Of a DNA stretch of 64,000 bases, positions 50,401 through 58,700 are shown piece after piece; the first letter of the stretch is position 1, and the number at the start of each line of letters is the position of its first letter. The stretch spans positions 495,827-559,826 of the forward strand of contig NC_049990.1 in assembly GCF_000003815.2 (NCBI RefSeq). The letters run 5' to 3'. A program made the position numbers and the translations under genes. Origin of the DNA: Branchiostoma floridae (lineage: Eukaryota > Chordata > Leptocardii > Amphioxiformes > Branchiostomatidae). The notes beneath the pieces are model-generated. The model did no database searches. It saw nothing but the letters and a program-made list of their open reading frames with translations, and was not told the origin of the DNA.

Positions 50401-53400
50401 GACTGACCAATCACAGACAACTCACCAGGGTCAGTGGCTGAGATGACAGCACCAAAGAAGAGGCAGTCGACGAATGAGAAATCTATCTCTGCGGCTGCAC
50501 CAATCAGCACGAAGGCATACATCACAGACCTGGGAGGGGAGAATTTGCATTATGATCATGCACATCACATTACAGTGATATCATGTAATTGATTCATTAA
50601 TACCAAAACTAACAAGCATAATTTAGATAAACAAGGGTATATGTATGCAAAAATACAATCTAGAGGTCGAAGAGTAGACATTTATTTTGACTTATTTTTC
50701 CCCAAACTATCACACTATGTTGTCATCTTTTCCAGTTAATATTTCCTATGCACCACTATTTTCTCCTTAATCACATCCAGGACTGATAGTGATAAGATGT
50801 GCCATGCCCATATTAGGCAGTGCCAGCCCCTGGGGGGTTATGGGAAGTGTTCCAGGAATTGCCAATGTTCTGCAGTGCAGCAGATTCCGGGACACATGCC
50901 AGGAAACATGCCAGGAAACATGCAGGCTTGGTGGGGGGGATGGAAGGGAATCTCGATTTCTGTCACTTCCACTTTGATAGATTTTTCAATGTGCAAGATT
51001 TTGATATTTTTTTTCTACTTTTTACAGTCATGGCATCAAGCACTGGTCAACACAGAAACATTGAGTGAATGATAAAATATTTCCATTTCTGGAAGTGGAA
51101 GTACGGAAAAAAATGTAGTCTAAATTTCGGGCAAATTAAAAGTTGGTTCGGCAAGTAGATTCGGCAAGTAGATTCTTAATGTATTTTCCCAATAGGACTA
51201 GACTTGGTGAATTTTAGAAAACTTGTCCAGCCCTGTGCACTATACGTGTGTGTAGCAGTAAGGAAGATGATGATGATGATGACTCACCCGACGATGAAAG
51301 TGGACACGGCCGTTCCCAGGAACGCATAGGTCAGGATTCCGCCGATGTTGCGGAAAAAATGTCTCTGTAACGCAGGGAGAAGTGTAGTCAGTAAGCATGC
51401 TTTTAGCCAAGTTGGCGTTTACGCGTCATTTGGATGCACTAAAATAACAGGAAATTCGACGCACTACACACCCTTACACTGGGGAGCAGATCCTCTGACA
51501 AGCATCAAATTCTGATTGACCAGGAATGCTAATGAGTCAATTGTGGTCAGTCTTCTACTGTGATCTCTCTGACAGTAATTTTGCCCCTCAGGATACCTTA
51601 TAATGCACCATTTTAACTTAAAATTCTCAACAACTCCTACAATAGTCAAGCCATATCACTTGCTTAAAAGTAGCTAAAGGTATCTCCACGACAATGTCAT
51701 TTATAGAAAAAAAGTCAGGCTTGTTTGGAATCATCCAAGACAATGACCTTCACCCTATGCCCTTGACCCCATGCCCTTGACCTTGACCCCATGCCCTTGA
51801 CCAATGACCTTGACCCCATGCCCTTGACCCCATGCCCTTGACCCCACGATCTCCCTACCTTCTTCAGCGAGTAGCCTGCGTGGAAGATGATAGGCGGCAG
51901 CAGGATGTTGAAGAATATTTCTGGGTCAAAGGTCGCCTGCGGAAGGGAAACACAACAGTGGGCATAAAATACTGCAAGCATCTCATGTCAAACATGTACC
52001 GAAAATTATACCACTTTAGGGTTCTCTCGTCTCGGGTGGGTCGTTAAATGGAGGTCCCGTGTTTGAGGAGAGCCACACCTCCCGCACATTAAAGAACCCA
52101 CCATACTTATCGAAAAGAGTAGGGGTCCTTCCCGGTTTGAGAGGATCAACCCTACAGTTCTATGGCCGCACCTGGGGCAATGACTGTCGTATTGAGGTCA
52201 CCTGAGTTTGTGCCGAATGCCAGCCGCTCCAGACCCTTGTTATTTAACCCTGTCTATTGTAAGTTGGTGTTTAACATCTGAAGCTGATTTAGAGGTGATG
52301 CGCCTAACTTGGGGGCCCAAACATGCATCACTTCTTCTTCCTTACATCACAAGCTACCTGCCACTAAAAAATGGAAGTTCTGCTGCAGTACCAAGGTCAC
52401 AAACCTGGGGGCACAAAGCCAACTTGACCTTTGTCCAACCCCTATCCACATACCAAATATCATCGTAATCCATCAAGAGGTTCTTGAGTTATGCTGACTA
52501 CAAAAATCCAGACACATTGACACATACAGACACGCAGACACAGACACACGAAAAACAATATCTCCATTTTCATGGCAGTAACAACTTTAAGTATAATGTC
52601 CAAACCTTGCATGTACTTTGAACTTTGAACTGTGCACAAACCTTGCTGAGTTCAGGGTTCACGACCTGCACCTGGTGCTCCTGGTACGGGCCCTGGTTGG
52701 AGAACAGGTATTCTCCCGCGCTCACGTTCAGCACGATGTTGGCGGGAGGCTCCCCATCGATGCTGCTGACCGGGACGATTTGCGAAACCGGCTTCTGCGG
52801 AACGACTTCATTACTTGTGTAGCGAATGATGACTCCGACGATCAGGCCTACAACAAAGTAATAATTACAGAATATGCTTTATTAATGGTGATTATGAATA
52901 AACAAACTTGCTGGGGGAACAAGAGTGGAATTGAGCATAAAAGTTCACTTGTGTTGGTAGGTACTAATAACTTAGTACGGCCTCCGGTGATACGGGATAC
53001 ACAGTGTTATATTCTATAATATGTAGTGCAAACATATGACTACATGAGATGTATAACAATGTGTGTACATGGAAGGTTCTAAAATCATTGATTTCTGCTC
53101 TGTATGGAGATTTCAGAGTAAAAGATATATCTATTGGCATTTCTTTCATTTGTATAATTGTAATCTAATGTTATACCTGTTATTGCTATTTCTGTGAACA
53201 TCTCTGTTAACTACACATCTATCAGCAATGAAGTCATGTCTTATACTGGTATCTACACTAGGGGTGTACTGTTACAAAACCGTTTTTTCTTTGTGGAGTT
53301 GTCCAGAAAAAACGGACCTGAAGAAATCAGTGGACCGGATGTTGGACCGATTCGAAAATGAGCAGATTATACCGCCAGGCGTCCAAGAAAATAACAAGAA

Positions 53401-55006
53401 CGAATTAGAGGGAGTTGATGGTCATTTTACCAAGTTTCTACAGTCTACAGTCAAACTTGGTCTAAAACAGAAGCAGTATTTTGTTTACAAGAACATAGTA
53501 TTTTCTGTAGTACCCAACCCTAGTAATCTACACCCATGTTCATTCAGCTTATTGTCAAATACTGTGTATTTTACAACCTGACGAGAAATGACCGAGTAAA
53601 ATCTGCAAGGAAATCTATTTCTAGTTACTAGTATTCTGCTTTCTTTTTATATTTATCAACCTTAACAAAAATCCCCTCCCCCAGCAGGGATGGACCAGCC
53701 CATCAAACATGGCCGCCTGAGGTCAGGTTACCTGTCATGTGACATCTACTCATGCAGTAAACTCACATCCAGCACTGGGCAGGTGCAATATTACACCAGT
53801 ATATCCATAATAAACAATCTTAAAGAACTGTTGGTGTATTGGTATTTATTTTAATTTTGGCACCAAAATTATGCTAAAGGTATTTTTATGCATCATGAAA
53901 ATTTGACAGACAGACATGCAGACAACTTTGGGGGAAATGACCATGAACATTATATACTCATAATACTGTACAACACAACACCAACACCCAGTGTTATAAT
54001 GTTACCATCCTATACATATTCATGGCTGTAGGATGCTGTGTGTAAGTTATGTGTGGACACACACACGCACTGCCGGGTGTTGTGGGGCTGTGAGGGAATG
54101 TGGGGTACAGTCTGGGGACATTCACCCCGACCTGCGGCGCAGCGGCATCAGTATGCACGGCAGTGTCGGCACGAGCTGCCGAACACAATTCACAAACAGG
54201 CCGGTCAACCCGCCAGCAAAACCGCACGGAGATGGAAAATTAAGGCTGGTGTGTGGTTTTATGCCTTCTCTATCTGTGCACTTAGTTTTAGTTCTGTCCA
54301 ACTTTGCTAAGGAACACGAAGTAAAATTTATATGAAACCGGGGCGCGGGGTGGCAAAAATTATACCTCCTCACACAGACACCTGTCACGCGCGCCCCTCC
54401 CCCTTTTGAAAAGGGCCGGGCGGCTTTCGCGTTTTGTCTGCAATTTTTTCCAAACAATATTGAAAATGTTTTCTTACAAACGTCTGAAAATGTACCTCGC
54501 TATTCATGGACCAGGTTTCAGACATTATTTCTGACCCGATCGTTTTGTTTTGACATTTTGTATGAATGAAACACCGTGCAGCGTTCTGCAAAGCCAGCCC
54601 AGATAAATAAATTTTATCACGCTGCTCACACAAGACTTCCGGAACGTTTATATTTGCGTATGTCTCCGTTCTGATTGTCCTTACCGTACAGCAGGGCCAG
54701 GCCCGTCTCATGTAGGTAGCGGAACCTTCTGTGTTTGAACAGCCAGATCGTCAGGATAGTCAACACCAGCAGGAACAGAAACATCATCAGGTTCAGACTG
54801 TCCAACTTGTGGTCATCCTCCGCCGCTCTCTCCGAGTCCTTCTCGGTCGGCATGACGGGGATGGCCGGCTGTGGCGTCGTCTTGGGCCCGTCCTGGGAAT
54901 GTGCGGCGGGTAGAACCATCATCAGCCCCGCCAGCAGGAGCCAGGACAGCCGGAGAACCCGCGGGAACGGACTGGGGGAGGATTTTCCACACATCACGGC
55001 CGCCAT
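36961..55006 (-). CDS. SLC9A6/7/9: Organellar Na+(K+)/H+ exchanger of the NHE6/7/9 class (gene, 16 exons)
   Basis: Electroneutral cation/proton antiporter of endosomes and Golgi that sets luminal pH. Exons in order: 54685-55006, 52642-52847, 51859-51936, 51288-51364, 50426-50529, 49153-49258, 47994-48126, 47506-47611, 46440-46642, 45778-45889, 45207-45360, 44799-44853, 41000-41083, 39080-39165, 38251-38356, 36961-37230. All phases agree and the spliced frame is 2202 nt (733 residues). A signal peptide ([17 protein letters not shown]) and first helix are followed by an NVS glycosylation sequon, then [45 protein letters not shown] and [12 protein letters not shown], all landmark transport motifs, and the class-specific tail [19 protein letters not shown]. 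Three introns are U12-type. One small exon (41000-41083) is less certain. I cannot assign it to NHE6, 7 or 9; a pre-duplication orthologue is likely. Confidence 0.96.
37597..38135. repeat. 23-bp minisatellite, ~25 copies, with A/G variant units
   Basis: Unit TTGRTGCTGCTTTAGTGTGG CAT. All units are identical except R, which in order reads A GGG AAA GG AAA GGG A G AA GG A GGG. Lies in the intron before the terminal exon. Confidence 0.97.
38251..38356 (-). CDS. SLC9A6/7/9: Na+/H+ exchanger exon 15
   Basis: Acceptor tgtccag preceded by the U12 branch motif GTCCTTAAC. Encodes [20 protein letters not shown] and [12 protein letters not shown]. Donor gtaatt; a partial copy of its end follows at 38216-38250. 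Confidence 0.94.
38366..38374 (-). other. U12 branch-point motif GTCCTTAAC
   Basis: Eight of nine match to TTCCTTAAC about ten bases before the exon 15 acceptor; pairs with the U12 donor at 39072-39079. Confidence 0.85.
39072..39079 (-). other. U12-type donor GTATCCTT (exchanger intron 14)
   Basis: Minus-strand GTATCCTT follows FDHN codon bases. Splicing here to 38356 yields FDHNYLKP, an exact family match. Confidence 0.9.
39080..39165 (-). CDS. SLC9A6/7/9: Na+/H+ exchanger exon 14
   Basis: Encodes [20 protein letters not shown] and RVWYNFDH, the latter a signature of NHE6/7/9. Acceptor tgcacag; an alternative acceptor 12 bases in would drop GDAQ. Confidence 0.93.
39660..40360. other. Unassigned open frames in exchanger intron
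   Basis: Several overlapping frames on both strands (one ends [20 protein letters not shown]) and three tandem GTGATTGGYCACTTTTCYCTT units at 40033-40165. I recognise no family; a transposon remnant is possible. Confidence 0.35.
40745..40960. repeat. Short-period repeat (CTTCAAGATGT)
   Basis: Imperfect 11-22-bp units of TCTTCAAGATGTCTTCAAAA end about 40 bp from exchanger exon 13. Confidence 0.85.
41000..41083 (-). CDS. SLC9A6/7/9: Na+/H+ exchanger exon 13 (probable)
   Basis: 28 codons in phase 0 with a good donor (gtaagc) and a weak acceptor (tccgaag). Encodes [14 protein letters not shown] and [12 protein letters not shown]. Chosen because it is open, phase-compatible and lies in the variable cytosolic segment between DQEMTQP and ESAWLF; it could be alternative. 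Confidence 0.6.
42436..42700. repeat. Array of AGGTCA/AGGTTA half-sites
   Basis: Repeats of AGGTTAGTAACAGGTCACA and AGGTCAAGGTC contain more than fifteen AGGTYA hexamers, several as AGGTCAcAGGTCA (direct repeat with one spacer), the layout recognised by nuclear-receptor dimers. Confidence 0.8.
43327..43778. mobile_element. hAT-like MITE (AGGGCTCGAAAT family), copy 2
   Basis: CAGGGCTCGAAATACTAGGG at left, GCATTTCGAGCCCTG at right, internal TTGTGGGTGCACAGAG as in copy 1 (8190-8470). Target duplication not evident. Confidence 0.75.
44100..44760. repeat. Diverged tandem repeat, ~175-bp unit, four copies
   Basis: Each unit has AAGACTTTTGATTGGAAGAC, GCAGTTCCAATTTCTC, TTTTCAAGTAAGAAAA and AATAAAGTCAACATTATC. 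Confidence 0.85.
44799..44853 (-). CDS. SLC9A6/7/9: Na+/H+ exchanger exon 12
   Basis: Encodes [25 protein letters not shown] is the start of the cytosolic tail in this class. Acceptor ccgcag, donor gtaaga. Confidence 0.92.
44880..45080 (-). repeat. Two partial copies of exon 12 start
   Basis: The exon bases for [11 protein letters not shown] with acceptor-like ccgcag recur at 44923-44966 and 45038-45077, separated by (CAAA)n tracts. Confidence 0.9.
45207..45360 (-). CDS. SLC9A6/7/9: Na+/H+ exchanger exon 11
   Basis: Encodes [20 protein letters not shown] and [13 protein letters not shown] is the conserved arginine-containing transport motif. Acceptor ttccag, donor gtgcgt. Confidence 0.97.
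45400..45772. repeat. 37-bp minisatellite, about ten copies
   Basis: Unit ACACTGCTGTCCCTGGTGCT GAATGACATTCACACTG, ending just before the exon 10 donor. Confidence 0.95.
45778..45889 (-). CDS. SLC9A6/7/9: Na+/H+ exchanger exon 10
   Basis: Acceptor gccccag preceded by a perfect U12 branch TTCCTTGAC. Encodes [20 protein letters not shown] and FQNMMMFS. Donor gttagt. Confidence 0.96.
45901..45909 (-). other. U12 branch-point motif TTCCTTGAC
   Basis: Full match to TTCCTTRAC, about 12 bases before the exon 10 acceptor; pairs with donor at 46432-46439. Confidence 0.9.
46432..46439 (-). other. U12-type donor GTATCCTT (exchanger intron 9)
   Basis: Immediately follows the AAF codons of exon 9. Reading through would give VSLQWSIN and a stop. 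Confidence 0.92.
46440..46642 (-). CDS. SLC9A6/7/9: Na+/H+ exchanger exon 9
   Basis: Encodes [40 protein letters not shown] and [15 protein letters not shown]. Acceptor ctgcag. Degraded copies of its start lie at 46655-46725. Confidence 0.97.
46808..47505 (-). repeat. Five partial copies of exon 8 3' part and donor
   Basis: Copies near 46808, 46947, 47079, 47223 and 47371 (unit about 140 bp) carry [24 protein letters not shown] and an intact gtgagtag donor, then a C/G-rich spacer. They start inside the exon (ACACCCCCTTCTGG) and lack its U12 acceptor. The leftmost copy is most diverged. Confidence 0.94.
47506..47611 (-). CDS. SLC9A6/7/9: Na+/H+ exchanger exon 8
   Basis: Begins after an AC acceptor (CCCTCAC) of an AT-AC intron. 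Encodes [20 protein letters not shown] and [15 protein letters not shown]. Donor gtgagt. Confidence 0.95.
47612..47632 (-). other. U12 branch CTCCTTAAC and AC acceptor
   Basis: CTCCTTAAC (47624-47632) lies 12-13 bases before the terminal CAC of the intron. Match to TTCCTTAAC is eight of nine. Confidence 0.9.
47986..47993 (-). other. AT-AC U12-type donor ATATCCTT (exchanger intron 7)
   Basis: Perfect ATATCCTT directly after GCTGTC of exon 7. With the AC acceptor at 47612 the junction gives FTAV|LTKF, matching the family. Confidence 0.95.
47994..48126 (-). CDS. SLC9A6/7/9: Na+/H+ exchanger exon 7
   Basis: Encodes [20 protein letters not shown] and [16 protein letters not shown]. Acceptor acacag. 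A short copy of its start with acceptor lies at 48162-48205. Confidence 0.95.
48248..48595. mobile_element. hAT-like MITE with perfect 8-bp target duplication
   Basis: Direct repeats ATTCAAAC (48248-48255 and 48588-48595) flank a 332-bp element with ends CAGGGCTCTAGCCAGC and GCTGGCTAGAGCCCTG. Eight-base duplication and CAGGG ends are typical of hAT. Internal palindrome TCCGTCAATTGACGGA. Confidence 0.93.
49153..49258 (-). CDS. SLC9A6/7/9: Na+/H+ exchanger exon 6
   Basis: Encodes [20 protein letters not shown] and [15 protein letters not shown], containing the NDA-type ion-site region. Acceptor ttgcag, donor gtaagt. Confidence 0.97.
49259..49772 (-). repeat. Three partial copies of exon 6 start, with 17-bp satellites between
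   Basis: Copies of ttgcag TGACGATGCTGGCCATCTTT to CTCGTGTTC appear near 49371-49433, 49552-49606 and 49704-49764. Spacers are runs of AACTCATTAACGAGGGG. Confidence 0.94.
49900..50420. repeat. 31-bp minisatellite, ~16 copies, each with a CCAAT motif
   Basis: Unit GACCAATCACAGACATCATG TGACATTGACT. The array abuts the exon 5 donor. Confidence 0.95.
50426..50529 (-). CDS. SLC9A6/7/9: Na+/H+ exchanger exon 5
   Basis: Encodes [20 protein letters not shown] and [14 protein letters not shown]. Acceptor tcccag, donor gtgagt. Confidence 0.97.
51288..51364 (-). CDS. SLC9A6/7/9: Na+/H+ exchanger exon 4
   Basis: Encodes [20 protein letters not shown] and STFIVG. Acceptor gttacag, donor gtgagt. Confidence 0.97.
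51745..51850. repeat. Short repeats of CCATGCCCTTGACC
   Basis: Six or more imperfect 12-19-bp units immediately beyond the exon 3 donor. Confidence 0.85.
51859..51936 (-). CDS. SLC9A6/7/9: Na+/H+ exchanger exon 3
   Basis: 26 codons, phase 0: [20 protein letters not shown] and GYSLKK, the highly conserved transport/inhibitor segment. Donor gtaggg. Confidence 0.98.
52030..52275. repeat. Dispersed repeat fragment
   Basis: CGCACATTAAAGAACCCACC ATACTTATCGAAAAGAGTAG is a phrase I associate with widespread invertebrate retroelement tails. Family not named. Confidence 0.4.
52642..52847 (-). CDS. SLC9A6/7/9: Na+/H+ exchanger exon 2
   Basis: Encodes [15 protein letters not shown], a luminal loop with the sequon NVS ([13 protein letters not shown]) and [12 protein letters not shown]. 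Acceptor ttgtag, donor gtttgt. Confidence 0.94.
53251..53533. mobile_element. hAT-like MITE with apparent 8-bp duplication
   Basis: ATCTACAC occurs at 53251-53258 and 53526-53533. Ends TAGGGGTGTAC and GTACCCAACCCTAG are inverted. Shares AACGGACCTGAAGAAATCAG with 12895-13019 and 21074-21190. Confidence 0.8.
54685..55006 (-). CDS. SLC9A6/7/9: Na+/H+ exchanger exon 1
   Basis: ATG at 55006. Encodes [20 protein letters not shown], signal-like [16 protein letters not shown] and the first helix [18 protein letters not shown]. The start lies inside GTAAGATGGCGGC, a YY1-like motif. Donor gtaagg. Confidence 0.94.
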
Positions 55007-55371
55007 CTTACTTCCCTCTAACCGCGCGGCATCATGGGGGATGGAGAGACGTCACCTGGACCGCAAGGAGCAGACAAACTTTTTCAGACTGGAAGTGAAA
55101 GTTGTTCTGCGTCTTCTGGGGGCCACAGACATCTTCAAGGCGGTACTTGTGTGGTCAGAAAGACATTTTCTGCCTTCAGTGGTGGAGGAAAGGCAAGCTC
55201 GCAGTTCGTTCGATATGATTCTGCCCTTGCAAACGTGTTGAGAGAGAGAGCAACATCACCACGCCCCCCTCCCCACTAACCTGGAAACCTAGAAAACATC
55301 ACCAAGTGTAGAGACTGGTCACCCAAAGCCAAACCTCCTTGGTTAAGACGTTGTTTAAGACACTGTCTAAG
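55007..55371. promoter_or_regulatory. Shared head-to-head promoter of exchanger and ASCC1
   Basis: Only 365 bp separate the two start codons on opposite strands. The block is GC-rich near the exchanger, with a YY1-like GCCGCCATCTT (54999-55009), ETS-like CTTCC and an ACGTCAC near 55048. No TATA box. Confidence 0.7.
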
Positions 55372-55780
55372 ATGGATGTCCTCCGCCCTGAGCTCCTCTG
55401 GATCGACGGCAGATGCTACAGGAAGAATTTCCTGTCAGACTCCCCGCTGGAGACCGGTCCAGATGACATGGAGGATGAGGATGAAGAAGATGATGTTGCC
55501 ATGACTACCGGATGCAGGGACATGTATGCTGATGAGTCATGTGACATCGTGCCGCTCCAGAAGACAGATAGGGGGTACAAGTTGACCCTTGACCTTCCCA
55601 GCGACCTCTACAAGTTCATCATCGGCAAGAAAGGGGAGACGAAGAAACGTCTTGAGCGGGAGACGAAGACTCAGGTGCAGATTCCCAAGGTCGGGGCGGG
55701 CGGAGAGGTCGTGATCACCGGGACAGACAGACAGGGGGTGATGTCCGCCATGAGGAGGGTTCAGATACTGGCGGACTCAG
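55372..55780 (+). CDS. ASCC1: ASCC1 exon 1
   Basis: Encodes MDVLRPELLWIDGRCYRKNF, an acidic linker (EDEDEEDD) and the KH domain LYKFIIGKKGETKKRLERE. Donor gtatta after a split codon. Confidence 0.97.
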
Positions 55781-58700
55781 GTATTAAAGAAGGAGTTTAG
55801 GGGGTGTCTGTATGCAGGGTGGGGGGGGGTTGTGTGCTGGNNNNNNNNNNNNNNNNNNNNNNNNNNNNNNNNNNNNNNNNNNNNNNNNNNNNNNNNNNNN
55901 NNNNNNNNNNNNNNNNNNNNNNNNNNNNNNNNNNNNNNNNNNNNNNNNNNNNNNNNNNNNNNNNNNNNNNNNNNNNNNNNNNNNNNNNNNNNNNNNNNNN
56001 NNNNNNNNNNNNNNNNNNNNNNNNNNNNNNNNNNNNNNNNNNNNNNNNNNNNNNNNNNNNNNNNNNNNNNNNNNNNNNNNNNNNNNNNNNNNNNNNNNNN
56101 NNNNNNNNNNNNNNNNNNNNNNNNNNNNNNNNNNNNNNNNNNNNNNNNNNNNNNNNNNNNNNNNNNNNNNNNNNNNNNNNNNNNNNNNNNNNNNNNNNNN
56201 NNNNNNNNNNNNNNNNNNNNNNNNNNNNNNNNNNNNNNNNNNNNNNNNNNNNNNNNNNNNNNNNNNNNNNNNNNNNNNNNNNNNNNNNNNNNNNNNNNNN
56301 NNNNNNNNNNNNNNNNNNNNNNNNNNNNNNNNNNNNNNNNNNNNNNNNNNNNNNNNNNNNNNNNNNNNNNNNNNNNNNNNNNNNNNNNNNNNNNNNNNNN
56401 NNNNNNNNNNNNNNNNNNNNNGTGTGTGCGTGTCTGGCATCACTGGGACAAACCCATTGCTGTTTTCCAGGAAAACAAACCCATTGCTGTTCTCCAGGAA
56501 ACAAACCCATTGCTGTTTTCCTGGAAACAAACCCATTGCTGTTCTCCAGCAAACAAACCCATTGCTTTCTTCCAGGAAAACAAACTCATTGCTGTTCTCC
56601 AGCAAACAAACCCATTGCTTTCTTCCAGAAAAACAAACTCATTGCAGTTCTCCAAGAATACAAAAAAATTGTTGATGTTTTCCAAAAAAACAAACGCAAA
56701 ATTGATGTTTCCTATTTTCCAGGAAGAGCCAAGCTGCCCTTCACCCACTTCCTGTCGTTTCCCCTGATGGCCACGCCCATCAAGAAAGGCTTCCAGGAGT
56801 TCAAGTCCAACGTGCTGTCAGAGTGTGGGCAAGACCAAGGTCAGTGTATAAAGCACTGGTCTACAGGTACTTTCGGTGCCGCTGAAGTGTCACCTTCCAC
56901 CATTGATATCTTTTCATCATACCATTACTCCCTCCCTCACTCACTCACTCACTCACCATTACTAGTAGGTTCTCCTCTCACTGACATCATTATAGTTACA
57001 CTGTTCAAATACTGGCCTCAGTGTTATTCTACAGTGACAGCTTCTTTCCATCAACTGCAAAATTATGGAACTCAAGTTGTTGAAGAGGTTCATCAGTCAC
57101 GTATGTTTAACTTACTATCAATTTTCTTAGAACAATGACTGTTTACTAAAGGTAGAGAACGTACCTCCAAATTTTCGATGTCTGTCAGTACATCTTGGAC
57201 GCGGAGAATGGTCTAGTCTCTATCTCAGGTTGTTGTTGTTTTCTATTCCATTACCCCAGGTATAGATGCCAGTATATTCCAGAACCCGGACAAACTCCAC
57301 CTGACCCTGACGACCCTCGTCCTGCTGACCGATAAGGAAGTGGCGGCGGCGGAGCGCGTCTTGAAGGAGTGTCGTGATGACATCATCGCTCCGCTCCTCG
57401 AGGGAAGCCCGCTTCAGGTCGACGTACGTGGGGTCGAGTACATGAACGATGACCCGGCCGCGGTGGACGTTCTGTACGCACAGGTCCGTGTGTGTTCTAT
57501 TCTATTCTCTTCTATTCTGTTCTGTTCTATTCTATTCTGTTATATTCTATTCTATTCTGTTGTATTCTATTCTATCTATTCTATTCCATTCCATTCTATT
57601 CTATTCTATCCTATTTATCAATTGTTTGGCTGTTCAGCACACACGGCCAGGGTTGCCCAACTAGCCTGTGGCTATTACAGAGGGCTAGCCCTGCTGATAG
57701 ACAAGGACCATACAAATTGAATTTGGATAATTCTAATCTATTCTATATTTACTGACTGACTATATTTACGGACCAAACTTGCTTTAGAGGCTCCCAGTTA
57801 GGTATCAGGTGCATGGTAGTGCAGCCTTTGATTTAGAATGACTCCTGTGGTCTGGATCATAGATGAAACTTTTGAATACTTTCAAGAAAACTGACAAATT
57901 CTGCTTCTGTGCTGTTTTTATGTCAGTGCAGACCAGGGCTCTAGCCAGCTCGAATTTTTTTTCCGTCAGCCAATTCCCATTGTAGCGAAAACCGCAAAAA
58001 CACTATTCCAGGAGCTAGAAAGACTGAACTGAGACCTTGAAAGACTAGTTTTTAATGAGATTATCGTATGCGAAAGGGCGCCGACACACATCGTCAACAA
58101 TAAAAACAATAGCAAAACAAACAGTGTGTGGCTTTTACTGCCGTGGACGGCGTCCCCAATCAGCATGTAGCTTCCACCAAGGATTTTTGTCCGTCAAGGT
58201 TGACGGATTGGTTTTAAAATTTTTCCGTCAGACGCAGCAAATTTCCGTCAATTGACGGAAAAACGGACGCTGGCTAGACCCCTGATAAGCTGTCTGTAAC
58301 TTATGATCCACTGTTCATCAGGACACGTTTGCTATCTGCACGATGTGATGAGTCAGAAGCAGTGGATTGTTTATTCCTTGATGATGACTGGAGTTGATCT
58401 GTCAAACATTTTGGTCCAATTATTTATGTCAGCAATTTCATTAGATAAAATTTGTCAAATTTGATCTTGAATTTTGTCTGTATTCTCGCTGGATCAAAGA
58501 TGAAACTTCTGAATACTTCTGAAATTTCAAAGGTGAACTTTCAAGTAGAGGACTATGACAAATTTGGCTTCTGTGCTGTTTATGTCAGTGCAGACTGCCC
58601 TAATCATCTCCTCTCATCTGAAGCCCCAGACTGTAACCTGATATGTCCGTTCTGTCCTGAGTCCCAGACTGTAACCTGATATGTCCGTTCTGTCCTGAGT

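Noticed and set aside
55784-57138. Frames of 250-440 codons
   Set aside because: Extended artificially by N runs and simple repeats.
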